DNA of 39,225 nt from DATMGU01 sp035555315 (GTDB lineage: Bacteria > Pseudomonadota > Alphaproteobacteria > ATCC43930 > CGMCC-115725), in assembly GCA_035555315.1 (NCBI GenBank), contig DATMGU010000111.1, positions 1 to 39,225 on the forward strand, written 5' to 3'. This document shows, piece after piece, positions 32,509 through 39,225 of the stretch. A program made the position numbers and the translations under genes. How positions within the stretch are numbered: position 1 is the stretch's first letter; every line of letters begins with the position of its first letter. The notes below the pieces were generated by a model. The model had not been told where the DNA came from. It was given only the letters and a program-made list of their open reading frames with translations, and searched no databases.

Positions 32509-33801
32509 ATGCCTTTCACACGCGTGGATAGCCCGTTCTGGGCGCGAGCCAATCAGCATCTTCTGCGGTTTGGGTGCGACTTCGCGGCCTTCGTACCGGC
32601 ACGGGCCGAGGGCACCTACCTGTATGATGCGAACGGCGCCCGGATGCTCGACTTCACGTCGGGCCAGATGAGCGCCATTCTTGGCCATTCGCATCCCGAG
32701 GTGGTGGCGACGGTCCGGGAAGCGGCAGGCAAACTTGACCACCTCTTCTCGGCCATGATCTCCGAACCCGTGGTCGGGCTGGCGGAGAAGCTCGCCAGCC
32801 AGGTGCCTGAGCTCCCCAAAGTCATGCTGCTGTCGACGGGCGGCGAATCGAACGAGGCCGCGATCAAGCTTGCCAAGACGGTCACCGGCAAGTGGGAAGT
32901 CGTCACCTTCACCAAATCCTACCATGGCGTCACGGCCGGGTCGGCCGCGGCCACGTTCAAGATCGGGCGAACCGGGGTCGGCCCGCTGGCGCCGGGCTAC
33001 TTCGCCATCCCGGCCCCAAACGCGTACCGCCCCCGCTTCGTGGGGGTGGACTGGCGCCGCGAACTCGACGACGCCTTCGACCAGGTCGACGCGCAATGCA
33101 CCGGAAACCTGGCGGCCTTCATCGCGGAGCCGATCCTGAGCAGCGGCGGCGTGATCGACCTGCCGCTTGGCTATCTCGCCGCACTGAAGGCGCATTGCCA
33201 GGCGCGCGGCATGCTGCTGATCCTCGACGAGGCACAGACCGGGCTGGGCCGCACCGGCACGATGTTCGCCTTCGAACGGGATGGCGTGGTGCCCGACATC
33301 CTGACCCTGTCCAAGACGCTGGGCGCCGGCATGCCGCTGGCCGCCGTCATGACCGGCGAGCGCGTCGCCGCGATCGCGGACGAGAAGAACTTCTTCTTCT
33401 ACACCACGCACGTCAACGATCCGCTGCCGGCCGCGGTCGGTCTGAAGGTTCTTGAGATCGTGCTGCGCGACCGTTTGACCGAACGGGCCCGGTATGCGGG
33501 GGAGCGGCTCGCCACCGGGCTGCTCAGGCTCAAGCAGCGCTTTCCCTGCATCGGCGACGTTCGCGGCCGCGGCCTGCTGCGCGGTATCGAGTTCACCGAT
33601 TTCGCAGGACGGGACGCGACGACGCTGTCCAACGCGGTCACGGCCTCGGCGATGAACATCGGCCTCGCCGCCAATCTCGTTCGCTCGGGAACGTCGGGGG
33701 GCACGATGCGGATCGCCCCGCCGCTGACGGTCAAGGACGAGGAGTTGGACGAGGGGCTTGACCTGCTCAGGCAGGCGATCGCAGCCGTCGTCGAGGCATG
33801 A
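32509..33801 (+). CDS. dgdA: 2,2-dialkylglycine decarboxylase-like PLP enzyme (class III aminotransferase)
   Basis: The 430-residue product, from the ATG at 32509 after GGAGAAGGAGG, matches the length of DgdA (433). DgdA decarboxylates dialkylglycines such as 2-aminoisobutyrate and then transaminates pyruvate. Shared stretches are LDFTSGQMSAILGHSHPEVVATV (Gln at about 53), LLSTGGESNEAAIKLAK, AEPILSSGG, LILDEAQTGLGRTG (Asp at about 240) and LTLSKTLGAGMPLAA with the PLP lysine at about 269. However, the SWHGM segment of characterised DgdA is SYHGV here, so Trp138 and Met141 are replaced. Other class III aminotransferases cannot be fully excluded, but the divergent LysR gene supports dgdA. Confidence 0.88.
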   Translation: MPFTRVDSPFWARANQHLLRFGCDFAAFVPARAEGTYLYDANGARMLDFTSGQMSAILGHSHPEVVATVREAAGKLDHLFSAMISEPVVGLAEKLASQVPELPKVMLLSTGGESNEAAIKLAKTVTGKWEVVTFTKSYHGVTAGSAAATFKIGRTGVGPLAPGYFAIPAPNAYRPRFVGVDWRRELDDAFDQVDAQCTGNLAAFIAEPILSSGGVIDLPLGYLAALKAHCQARGMLLILDEAQTGLGRTGTMFAFERDGVVPDILTLSKTLGAGMPLAAVMTGERVAAIADEKNFFFYTTHVNDPLPAAVGLKVLEIVLRDRLTERARYAGERLATGLLRLKQRFPCIGDVRGRGLLRGIEFTDFAGRDATTLSNAVTASAMNIGLAANLVRSGTSGGTMRIAPPLTVKDEELDEGLDLLRQAIAAVVEA

Positions 33802-33931
33802 GCATGGAGCGGCCATGCGTGGAAGAAACGAGAGAAGACGGCCACGGATAGGCAAAGTCTCCAGGGCCTCCCGCCCGCCTTGTCGGTCGAATACCTCGCC
33901 AATTTCGCGACAGAGGGAAGGGTGAATTCTT

Positions 33932-34951
33932 ATGATTATCAAGCAACTTTATATCGCGTTTTTGGCATGGATCCTCTTGGCCGCCCCGGCCTTGGCACAA
34001 GGTCGATCGACGACGTTGGATGCGGTTCTCGCGCGCGGCCAACTATCGTGTGGCGTTGGGGGGGACATCGCGGGATTTTCCTTGGCCGACGGCCAGGGGG
34101 CGATGCGTGGTCTGGATGCCGATGGCTGTCGCGCGATCGCGGCAGCGGTATTGGGAGATGCGAAGAAAGTCCGTTTCGTTCCGTTGACCGCGGTAACCCG
34201 CTTCACGGCCATACAGTCCGGCGAGGTGGATGTCCTGCTCCGGAATACGAGTTGGACGCTCGCCCGAGAGTCCAACTTAGGCCTGCTGTTCGCCGCCACC
34301 AATTTCTGGGACAGTACCGGCTTCATGGTCAAAGCGGCCTCGGGAATCAAATCCGCGTCCGACCTCAATGGTGCGTCGATTTGCGTGCGATCCGGCACGT
34401 CCACGGAAATCGACGTGGCCGATTGGACACGTAGCCATGGCGTCAAAGCCACAGTTGTCTTGATCGGCGACGTCAACGCTATTCAACAAGCCTTTCTAAG
34501 CGGGCGTTGCGACGCCTACGCGACGGATAGTTCACAGCTCGCCGGTTTCCGCTTCACCCAGGGCGCCAATGGCAACACATTGCTCATCCTTCCGGAGACG
34601 GTCTCGCCGGCTCAGTCGGGGTCAATGGTGCGAAAGGGCGACGACGCATGGTTCGACATCGTCCGTTGGGTGCATTTCGCGCAAGTCGCGGCCGAGGCGG
34701 AGGGTGTGACAAGCGTATCCGTCGAGAGCCAGCTTACGTCGACGAGCCCCGACATCAAGCGCCTGCTGGGAGTTGAGGGCGACCTGGGTAAGTCACTGGG
34801 GCTCGATAATCGATGGGCTTACAACGTCATAGCGCAGGTCGGCAATTACGGTGAGATGTACGACAGAGACATTTTGCCCTTGGGCCTAGCCCGTGGCCCA
34901 AACGCCCTCGTCACTAAGGGCGGCTTGCAATTCTCGCCGCTGATGCGGTGA
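33932..34951 (+). CDS. Orphan amino-acid ABC transporter binding protein (AapJ-like)
   Basis: The 339-residue product has a signal peptide (cleavage after ALA at about residue 22) and a family 3 solute-binding fold close to AapJ/BztA. Motifs include LDAVLARGQLSCGVGGDIAGFS, GLDADGCRAIAAAVLGD, VDVLLRNTSWTLARE and FWDSTGFMVKAASGI, then GASICVRSGTSTEID. AapJ delivers general L-amino acids to AapQMP, but no permease or ATPase is in the window. GGGAAGGG precedes the ATG. It follows dgdA by 130 bases on the same strand. It may supply amino acids, perhaps dialkylglycines, to that enzyme through permeases encoded elsewhere. Confidence 0.9.
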   Translation: MIIKQLYIAFLAWILLAAPALAQGRSTTLDAVLARGQLSCGVGGDIAGFSLADGQGAMRGLDADGCRAIAAAVLGDAKKVRFVPLTAVTRFTAIQSGEVDVLLRNTSWTLARESNLGLLFAATNFWDSTGFMVKAASGIKSASDLNGASICVRSGTSTEIDVADWTRSHGVKATVVLIGDVNAIQQAFLSGRCDAYATDSSQLAGFRFTQGANGNTLLILPETVSPAQSGSMVRKGDDAWFDIVRWVHFAQVAAEAEGVTSVSVESQLTSTSPDIKRLLGVEGDLGKSLGLDNRWAYNVIAQVGNYGEMYDRDILPLGLARGPNALVTKGGLQFSPLMR

Positions 34952-34983
34952 GGGAATTCCTTCCAGATCTCTTGGGGTAATTG

Positions 34984-36150
34984 ATGGGCGAAGACTATCA
35001 AAGGGCACTTGAGCGGGCCATTCGCTATCTTTGCAACGGGGCTGACGCGGTTTGCGACGACATGAAGGTGAGCGGCGGGGTGCCGCGGCTTAACTCCATG
35101 ACCGGCGGATATACCTGGGACGACGACTACGTCTGGGATAGTTGGGCCACCTTTCAATGGGCCGGCTTCCTGGCCGGCCGCCTGTGGCTCCTGCATCTCT
35201 TGACGCGCGAACAGCGTTACGCGGACGCCGCCATGCATATCTGCGAGCGGATCGGCCCGGTTCTCGCCAAGCATCCGACAGTGTTCTCGTCCACCGGCAT
35301 CGATATGTATTACGCTTTGACGCTCGGTTATCAGATCACCAAAAACGAGTCCTTGAAAAAATGGGTGTTCTCTGGCGGCGATAACTTCGCAAACATCTTC
35401 GATCGCAAGGCAAACGCGTTTCTTCAGATTGCCAATGCGGACCGTATTGTCATCGATACGGGACTCAATCTCCCTTCAATGCTGTGGGCCTCTCAATGGG
35501 AGCCGGAGCGGGCAACTCTAGCGTACCGCCATCTCGATACCGTCCTTCAGGTGGGCTTGGTCCGTCCCGACGGCTCGAATTGCCATGCCGCGGCGCTTGA
35601 TCCGCAAACGCGCGCCGTCACCGGGTTGTTCAGCCTTCAGGGATGGAGCAACAGCAGCACCTGGGCACGAGGGCAGGGGTGGGCCATGCTGGGCTTCGCG
35701 CACGCCTACGAGGCAAGCGGAAAATCGCACTATCTGAACGCGGCAAGGTTGGCGGCGGACTGGTACGTCGAGCACGCTCCGCCGGGTTGGGTGCCGCGAT
35801 ACGATTATGACGATCCAGATCGTGCGACGCTGCCCTATGACTCGTGTGCCGCGTGTATCGCAACGGCCGTTCTGATGCGTCTGGCCAAGTGGCTGCCGGA
35901 CCGGGCCGAGCGCTATCAAACTGTTGCCCGCGAAACGCTTCGGGCTCTGATTTCCGACTTTCTGACAGTCGGCGGCACCGTGCTGCACGGGACGTGGGGG
36001 CGCATGAGGCATATCGAGCCCGGCAAGCCCCGTCTCGGCCGCTTTCCGCAGGAAGATATCATGCCATATGGCAACTATTGGATCGCCGAATGTCTCTATC
36101 GCGAGATGTCGGACGACTGGTCGGTTCTATCGCTCCGTGGATCAATCTGA
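34984..36150 (+). CDS. Glycoside hydrolase family 88 (unsaturated glycuronyl hydrolase)
   Basis: GH88 enzymes remove the 4,5-unsaturated uronic acid left by polysaccharide lyases. The 388-residue product, from the ATG at 34984, shows the alpha6/alpha6 barrel features: TWDDDYVWDSWATFQWAGFL, the catalytic Asp region FSSTGIDMYYALTLGY (Asp at about 107), VIDTGLNLPSMLWAS (second Asp at about 158) and the signature STWARGQGWAMLGFAHAYE. The His usually next to the first Asp appears to be Ile here. No signal peptide is seen, so it acts in the cytoplasm. It begins 32 bases after the binding-protein gene, but no lyase gene is nearby. Confidence 0.88.
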   Translation: MGEDYQRALERAIRYLCNGADAVCDDMKVSGGVPRLNSMTGGYTWDDDYVWDSWATFQWAGFLAGRLWLLHLLTREQRYADAAMHICERIGPVLAKHPTVFSSTGIDMYYALTLGYQITKNESLKKWVFSGGDNFANIFDRKANAFLQIANADRIVIDTGLNLPSMLWASQWEPERATLAYRHLDTVLQVGLVRPDGSNCHAAALDPQTRAVTGLFSLQGWSNSSTWARGQGWAMLGFAHAYEASGKSHYLNAARLAADWYVEHAPPGWVPRYDYDDPDRATLPYDSCAACIATAVLMRLAKWLPDRAERYQTVARETLRALISDFLTVGGTVLHGTWGRMRHIEPGKPRLGRFPQEDIMPYGNYWIAECLYREMSDDWSVLSLRGSI

Positions 36151-36180
36151 TTTTCGACTCTCGGAAAGAGACGGTAAGTC

Positions 36181-36948
36181 ATGAAGGACACGCCGAAAGA
36201 AAGCCCCCAGGTTTCAGCTCGACTCGGCCCAGCTCACGGCGTCGGCGCCGGCGGGGATTCGCATTGGGCTCGACGGATCGTTCACCGCGCGCCATACCGC
36301 TACGGCCCGCCCGACCTGCGGATGCTGGCGGGCCATTGCAGCTTCGGCTCCCCCGACGCGGGCTTGCTGGTGTCGCTGCTTCCTCAGCTCGTCCATGTGC
36401 GCGGCGAACCGCGGCTCGCCACCCTCGTGCAGCTCGTGAGAGACGAATTCCGCGAACGGCGTCCGGCGCGCGAGGTCATCCTCGCCCGCCTCCTCGAGGT
36501 TCTTCTCATCGAAGCGTTCCGCTCGACGGCGGGCACCACAGCGTCGCCCGGCCTCGTGCGTGGGCTCGCCGACGAGCGCCTTGCCATGGCGATACGACGG
36601 ATGCACGAGAGCCCGACCAGGGCGTGGACGGTCGCACAGTTGGCGAAGGAGGCCGCGCTCTCGCGTTCAGCGTTCTTCGAGCGGTTCAGCCGCGCGGTGG
36701 GCGTCGCGCCGATGGGGTATTTGCTCGCCTGGCGTATGGCCTTGGCAAAGGACATGCTCCGGCAGAACGAAAGTGGCGTCTCAGAAATCGCGGAACGCGT
36801 CGGCTACGGCTCCGCAAGCGCGTTCAGCGTCGCATTCAGCCGCTATGTCGGACTGCCGCCGGCGCGGTATGCGCGCGAGCAGACAGAACCGGCGACGCTC
36901 GCGGCCTCGACACTCCGTGGCACTCACGTCGGCCGCTCGGAGCAGTGA
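36181..36948 (+). CDS. AraC-family regulator lacking most of its cupin domain
   Basis: The 255-residue product has a full C-terminal AraC DNA-binding domain (WTVAQLAKEAALSRSAFFERFSRAVGVAPMGYLLAWRMALAKDML and VSEIAERVGYGSASAFSVAFSRYVGLPP). Before it is only the last part of the AraC cupin_6 ligand domain (DLRMLAGHCSFGSPDAGLLVSLLPQLVHV). Full-length relatives are about 300-320 residues; the first 100 or so residues of the cupin are missing, and the first 40 residues here do not resemble the family. It may be a decayed remnant of a transferred gene, or a constitutive regulator. It starts 30 bases after the GH88 gene. Confidence 0.75.
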   Translation: MKDTPKESPQVSARLGPAHGVGAGGDSHWARRIVHRAPYRYGPPDLRMLAGHCSFGSPDAGLLVSLLPQLVHVRGEPRLATLVQLVRDEFRERRPAREVILARLLEVLLIEAFRSTAGTTASPGLVRGLADERLAMAIRRMHESPTRAWTVAQLAKEAALSRSAFFERFSRAVGVAPMGYLLAWRMALAKDMLRQNESGVSEIAERVGYGSASAFSVAFSRYVGLPPARYAREQTEPATLAASTLRGTHVGRSEQ

Positions 36949-37800
36949 TCACATCTCCTCGCGTCTTGGCGTCGAGCCGATCTGCGATCTGATCATCTCC
37001 GCATCCGCCGGCGTCGCCGGATTGTAGACCACCATGCTGAGATCCGTCCGGCCGTCGACCGAAAACGCCGAATATTCAAAGGCGAGCGGGCCGAGAACCG
37101 GGTGGCGTATGTGCTTGACGGCTTCGTGCTGGCCGCCACGCACATCGTTCTCCGCCCACATCATTCTGAACTCGGGACTGAGCCGGCAGAGTTCATCAAC
37201 GAGAGGCTCCACCTCCGCGGCGGCGCCTGCACGGGCCGCGTCTACCCGGAACGCGCCCACCACGTGGCGCGCCACGCTCTCCCAGTCGTACTGTACGGCG
37301 CGGGCACGCGGGTCGAGGAAGATGATGCGCAGCACATTGCGCTGATGCGGCGGCAGGGAGCCATAATCGCCCAGCATCGCGGTGGCGGCGCGATTCCAGG
37401 CGACCACGTTCCAGGTCGCCGTCCGAATGAGCGCGGGGCTCGGGTCCAGCGCATCGAGGACGCGCTGCAGCCGGGGCGTGACGCCGTCGTTCTCCCGGTA
37501 GCGGGCCTCGGGCGGGCGCCCGAGGCCGAGCAGGAACAGGTGCTCGCGCTCGATATCCGTCAGCATGAGGGCGCGAGCGATGCGATCGAGCACATCGGCC
37601 GAGGGCGCCCCGCCGCGCCCCTGTTCGAGCCATGTGTACCAGGTGGGACTGATGTTGGCGCGTTGCGCCACTTCCTCGCGGCGCAGGCCGGGCGTGCGGC
37701 GGCGCTCCGGGGGGAAGCCGAACGCGCCCGGATCAAGCTTCATGCGCCGGTCCCGCAAATAGGACCCGAACAGGCTCTCGGTAGCCAGATGCTCGCTCAT
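36949..37800 (-). CDS. XRE-family regulator with MmyB-like ligand domain
   Basis: The protein has 283 residues from the ATG at 37800, or 287 from 37812. It has an N-terminal helix-turn-helix (RTPGLRREEVAQRANISPTWYTWLEQGRG) and a C-terminal MmyB-like PAS-type ligand domain (TWNVVAWNRAATAMLGDY, RNVLRIIFLDPRAR, HPVLGPLAFEYSAFSV). Regulators of this type commonly sit next to and control an oxidoreductase gene, here the divergent SDR at 37893. Its stop codon abuts the AraC stop exactly: the two share the palindrome TGATCA at 36946-36951. Confidence 0.92.
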   Translation of the reverse strand: MSEHLATESLFGSYLRDRRMKLDPGAFGFPPERRRTPGLRREEVAQRANISPTWYTWLEQGRGGAPSADVLDRIARALMLTDIEREHLFLLGLGRPPEARYRENDGVTPRLQRVLDALDPSPALIRTATWNVVAWNRAATAMLGDYGSLPPHQRNVLRIIFLDPRARAVQYDWESVARHVVGAFRVDAARAGAAAEVEPLVDELCRLSPEFRMMWAENDVRGGQHEAVKHIRHPVLGPLAFEYSAFSVDGRTDLSMVVYNPATPADAEMIRSQIGSTPRREEM

Positions 37801-37822
37801 CCTGTTAGTCATCTTACTATGA

Positions 37823-37838
37823 TAAAGTCACTACTTTA
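37823..37838. promoter_or_regulatory. Palindromic operator between the MmyB-type regulator and the SDR
   Basis: TAAAGT-CACT-ACTTTA is a perfect 6-bp inverted repeat with a 4-base spacer. It lies 23 bases from the regulator ATG and 54 bases from the SDR ATG in an AT-rich divergent promoter. It is the obvious candidate binding site for the regulator. Confidence 0.6.
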
Positions 37839-37892
37839 CCAGAATAGACCGCGAGCCGAGATTTGTCTCCAACGAAACCTGGAGGCCTGCTC

Positions 37893-38777
37893 ATGCGTGT
37901 TTTCGTCACTGGTGCTACCGGATTCATAGGCATTCCCACCGTCAACGAACTCATCGCCGCCGGACATAAGGTTCTTGGCATGGCCCGGTCGGAGGAAGGG
38001 GAAAAATCCCTGGCCGCTCTTGGCGCGGATGTTCTTCGCGGTTCGCTTGAAGACCTTGATAGCTTGCGTCAAGGGGCAAGCGCTTCCGATGCCGTCATTC
38101 ACCTGGCCTTCATCCACGACTGGTCGAAATTCGTGGAGAATTGCGAGATTGACCGCCGTGCCATTGAAGCCTTGGGTTCCGGTCTGGCTGGCTCCGACAG
38201 GCCCCTCATCGTTACATCGGGGACGGGGGGATTAGCTGGGCCGGGCCAAGTTACGACCGAAGATCATGTGATGCCGCCGGATTACCCATTCCCCCGTGTT
38301 TCGGAACAGACGGCTCTCTCGCTGAAGGGCGTCCGCGCCTCGGTCATGCGCCTTCCTCAGGTCCACGACCCGGTCAAGCAGGGTCTCATCACCCCTACGA
38401 TCGAGGTGTATCGCGAAAAGGGCGTGTGCGCCTATATCGGCGACGGACTCAATCGCTGGCCGGCCGCGTATGTTCTCGACGTCGCGCGTCTCTACAGGCT
38501 GGCGATCGAAAAGGCTGAACCGAACGCAAAATATCACGCGGTCGCGGAAGAAGGTGTCTCGATGCGCGATATTGCCGAAGTCATCGGCCGGCGCCTGAAG
38601 CTGCCGGTCAAATCCATCGCCCCCGAAGAGGCAGGTGCCTTTTTTGGCTGGCTCGGCATGTTTGCTGGGCGAGATATGCCCGCCTCAAGCGAAAAGACGC
38701 GGAGGAAACTGGGCTGGAATCCAACCGGGCCGGGATTGATCGCCGATCTCGAACAACTGCGCGTATCCGATAGCTGA
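37893..38777 (+). CDS. NAD(P)-dependent SDR oxidoreductase (atypical/extended type)
   Basis: The ATG at 37893, preceded by TGGAGG, gives 294 residues opening MRVFVTGATGFIGIPTVNEL with the GxxGxxG motif. The centre holds VIHLAFIHDWSKF and LIVTSGTGGLAGPG, and the C-terminal part AAYVLDVARLYRLAIEKAEP typical of the SDR_a5-like group. The YxxxK catalytic pair of classical SDRs is not evident (EQTALSLK takes its place), as in many atypical members, so catalytic activity may be altered. The substrate is unknown. It is divergent from an MmyB-type regulator that probably controls it. Confidence 0.9.
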   Translation: MRVFVTGATGFIGIPTVNELIAAGHKVLGMARSEEGEKSLAALGADVLRGSLEDLDSLRQGASASDAVIHLAFIHDWSKFVENCEIDRRAIEALGSGLAGSDRPLIVTSGTGGLAGPGQVTTEDHVMPPDYPFPRVSEQTALSLKGVRASVMRLPQVHDPVKQGLITPTIEVYREKGVCAYIGDGLNRWPAAYVLDVARLYRLAIEKAEPNAKYHAVAEEGVSMRDIAEVIGRRLKLPVKSIAPEEAGAFFGWLGMFAGRDMPASSEKTRRKLGWNPTGPGLIADLEQLRVSDS

Positions 38778-38795
38778 CGGTCGCGCGGTTCAACG

Positions 38796-39161
38796 TCATA
38801 CGGGCAGCGAGTCGAGGAAGACGTATAGGGCGGCGATCTTCCCGTCGCGGACGATGATGACGTCGAGCCCAGTGTAGCGGGGCGGCTCGCCGGCTGGTCC
38901 GGATCCCCACGCGATGCGTCCCCCGTTCTGAACCGCTTGTGGGGCGCTGTGCGGTGTGTAGACGAAGGTCGGATGACCGGCCCGCAATTCGCCGGCGACC
39001 TGATCCAGCGCCTGGTGGCCGACGTAACGGCCTAGGGGAAGAAGAACGGTGCAGTCCTCGGTGTACAATTCTTCGATAGCGGCGCGTCGGTGCGCAGGAT
39101 CGCCTTCGCCGAAGACCTCCTGCAGGTTGCGCAGCAGCAGCGTTTCGATGATGTCCGACAT
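38796..39161 (-). CDS. NTF2-like (SnoaL-type) protein
   Basis: The 121-residue protein has the NTF2-like fold pattern: an N-terminal helix (NLQEVFGEGDPAHRRAAIEELYTEDCTVLLP), a VGHQALDQVAGEL helix, and late strands ending in GLDVIIVRDGKIAALYVFLD. Members act as small isomerases, hydrolases or binding proteins, and the sequence does not decide which. AGGA precedes the ATG at 39161. It converges on the SDR gene with 18 bases between stops. The 64 bases to the right edge contain no visible gene. Confidence 0.85.
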   Translation of the reverse strand: MSDIIETLLLRNLQEVFGEGDPAHRRAAIEELYTEDCTVLLPLGRYVGHQALDQVAGELRAGHPTFVYTPHSAPQAVQNGGRIAWGSGPAGEPPRYTGLDVIIVRDGKIAALYVFLDSLPV

Positions 39162-39225
39162 GATCCTGTTCCTGTCCGATGGGGTGGGGGACGGATCGCG
39201 AGCGACGGTGGGTCGGCTCCCGGTC

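Noticed and set aside
1..39225. tRNA, rRNA, CRISPR arrays, insertion sequences and attachment sites
   Set aside because: I saw no tRNA-like cloverleaf ends, no regularly spaced repeats, no transposase or integrase motifs and no flanking direct repeats; AT-rich 29.7-30.25 kb could be transferred DNA but shows no mobility genes.

Overview
The window is GC-rich chromosomal DNA, read as coming from a metabolically versatile alphaproteobacterium, most likely Rhodospirillales-like. This is inferred from base composition, gene families and the high coding density with long spurious antisense frames; no rRNA or tRNA gene is present to confirm it. I found no CRISPR array, prophage, insertion sequence or complete mobile element. 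Most of the window is ordinary operons for housekeeping and sugar, aromatic or organic-acid catabolism, each with its own regulator.

Layout. (1) 1-5.8 kb: serA (running off the left edge), an MgtC/SapB membrane protein, a YgiQ-type radical SAM protein, a conserved hypothetical gene behind a Fur-box-like sequence, and an SDR epimerase. (2) 5.8-12.7 kb, minus strand: a CUT1 sugar ABC transporter (binding protein, two permeases, ATPase) followed by a GH31 alpha-glycosidase. (3) 12.8-16.8 kb: pobR/pobA for 4-hydroxybenzoate, converging on a Cache-domain chemoreceptor. (4) 16.8-21.6 kb: a GntR regulator, prpD and prpB of the 2-methylcitrate cycle (no prpC), and a divergent MFS carrier. (5) 21.6-27.8 kb, minus strand: a galactarate/glucarate module made of a GarP-like MFS, a LysR regulator, kdgD, garD and a secreted beta-propeller lactonase. 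(6) 28.1-31.4 kb: an accessory patch with hipBA, an AT-rich small membrane-protein ORF, a TetR regulator behind a large palindrome, and a CWC zinc-ribbon-like protein. (7) 31.5-36.2 kb: a dgdR/dgdA-like divergent pair for 2,2-dialkylglycines, an orphan AapJ-like binding protein and a GH88 unsaturated glycuronyl hydrolase. (8) 36.2-39.2 kb: an N-terminally truncated AraC regulator, an MmyB-type XRE regulator divergent from an SDR, and an NTF2-like protein.

How they work together. GarP, GarD and KdgD form a route from galactarate to 2,5-dioxopentanoate, with the final dehydrogenase outside the window. The CUT1 transporter and GH31 enzyme look like import followed by intracellular glycoside hydrolysis. 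PobR and PobA convert 4-hydroxybenzoate to protocatechuate. The most informative regulatory DNA is the dgdR-dgdA gap, with two 13-bp T-N11-A palindromes exactly 21 bp apart, and the tetR upstream region, with a 32-bp palindrome. I see no clearly unprecedented multi-gene system. The best leads are a dgdA-like enzyme with changed active-site neighbours beside an orphan binding protein, and the TetR/small membrane protein pair.
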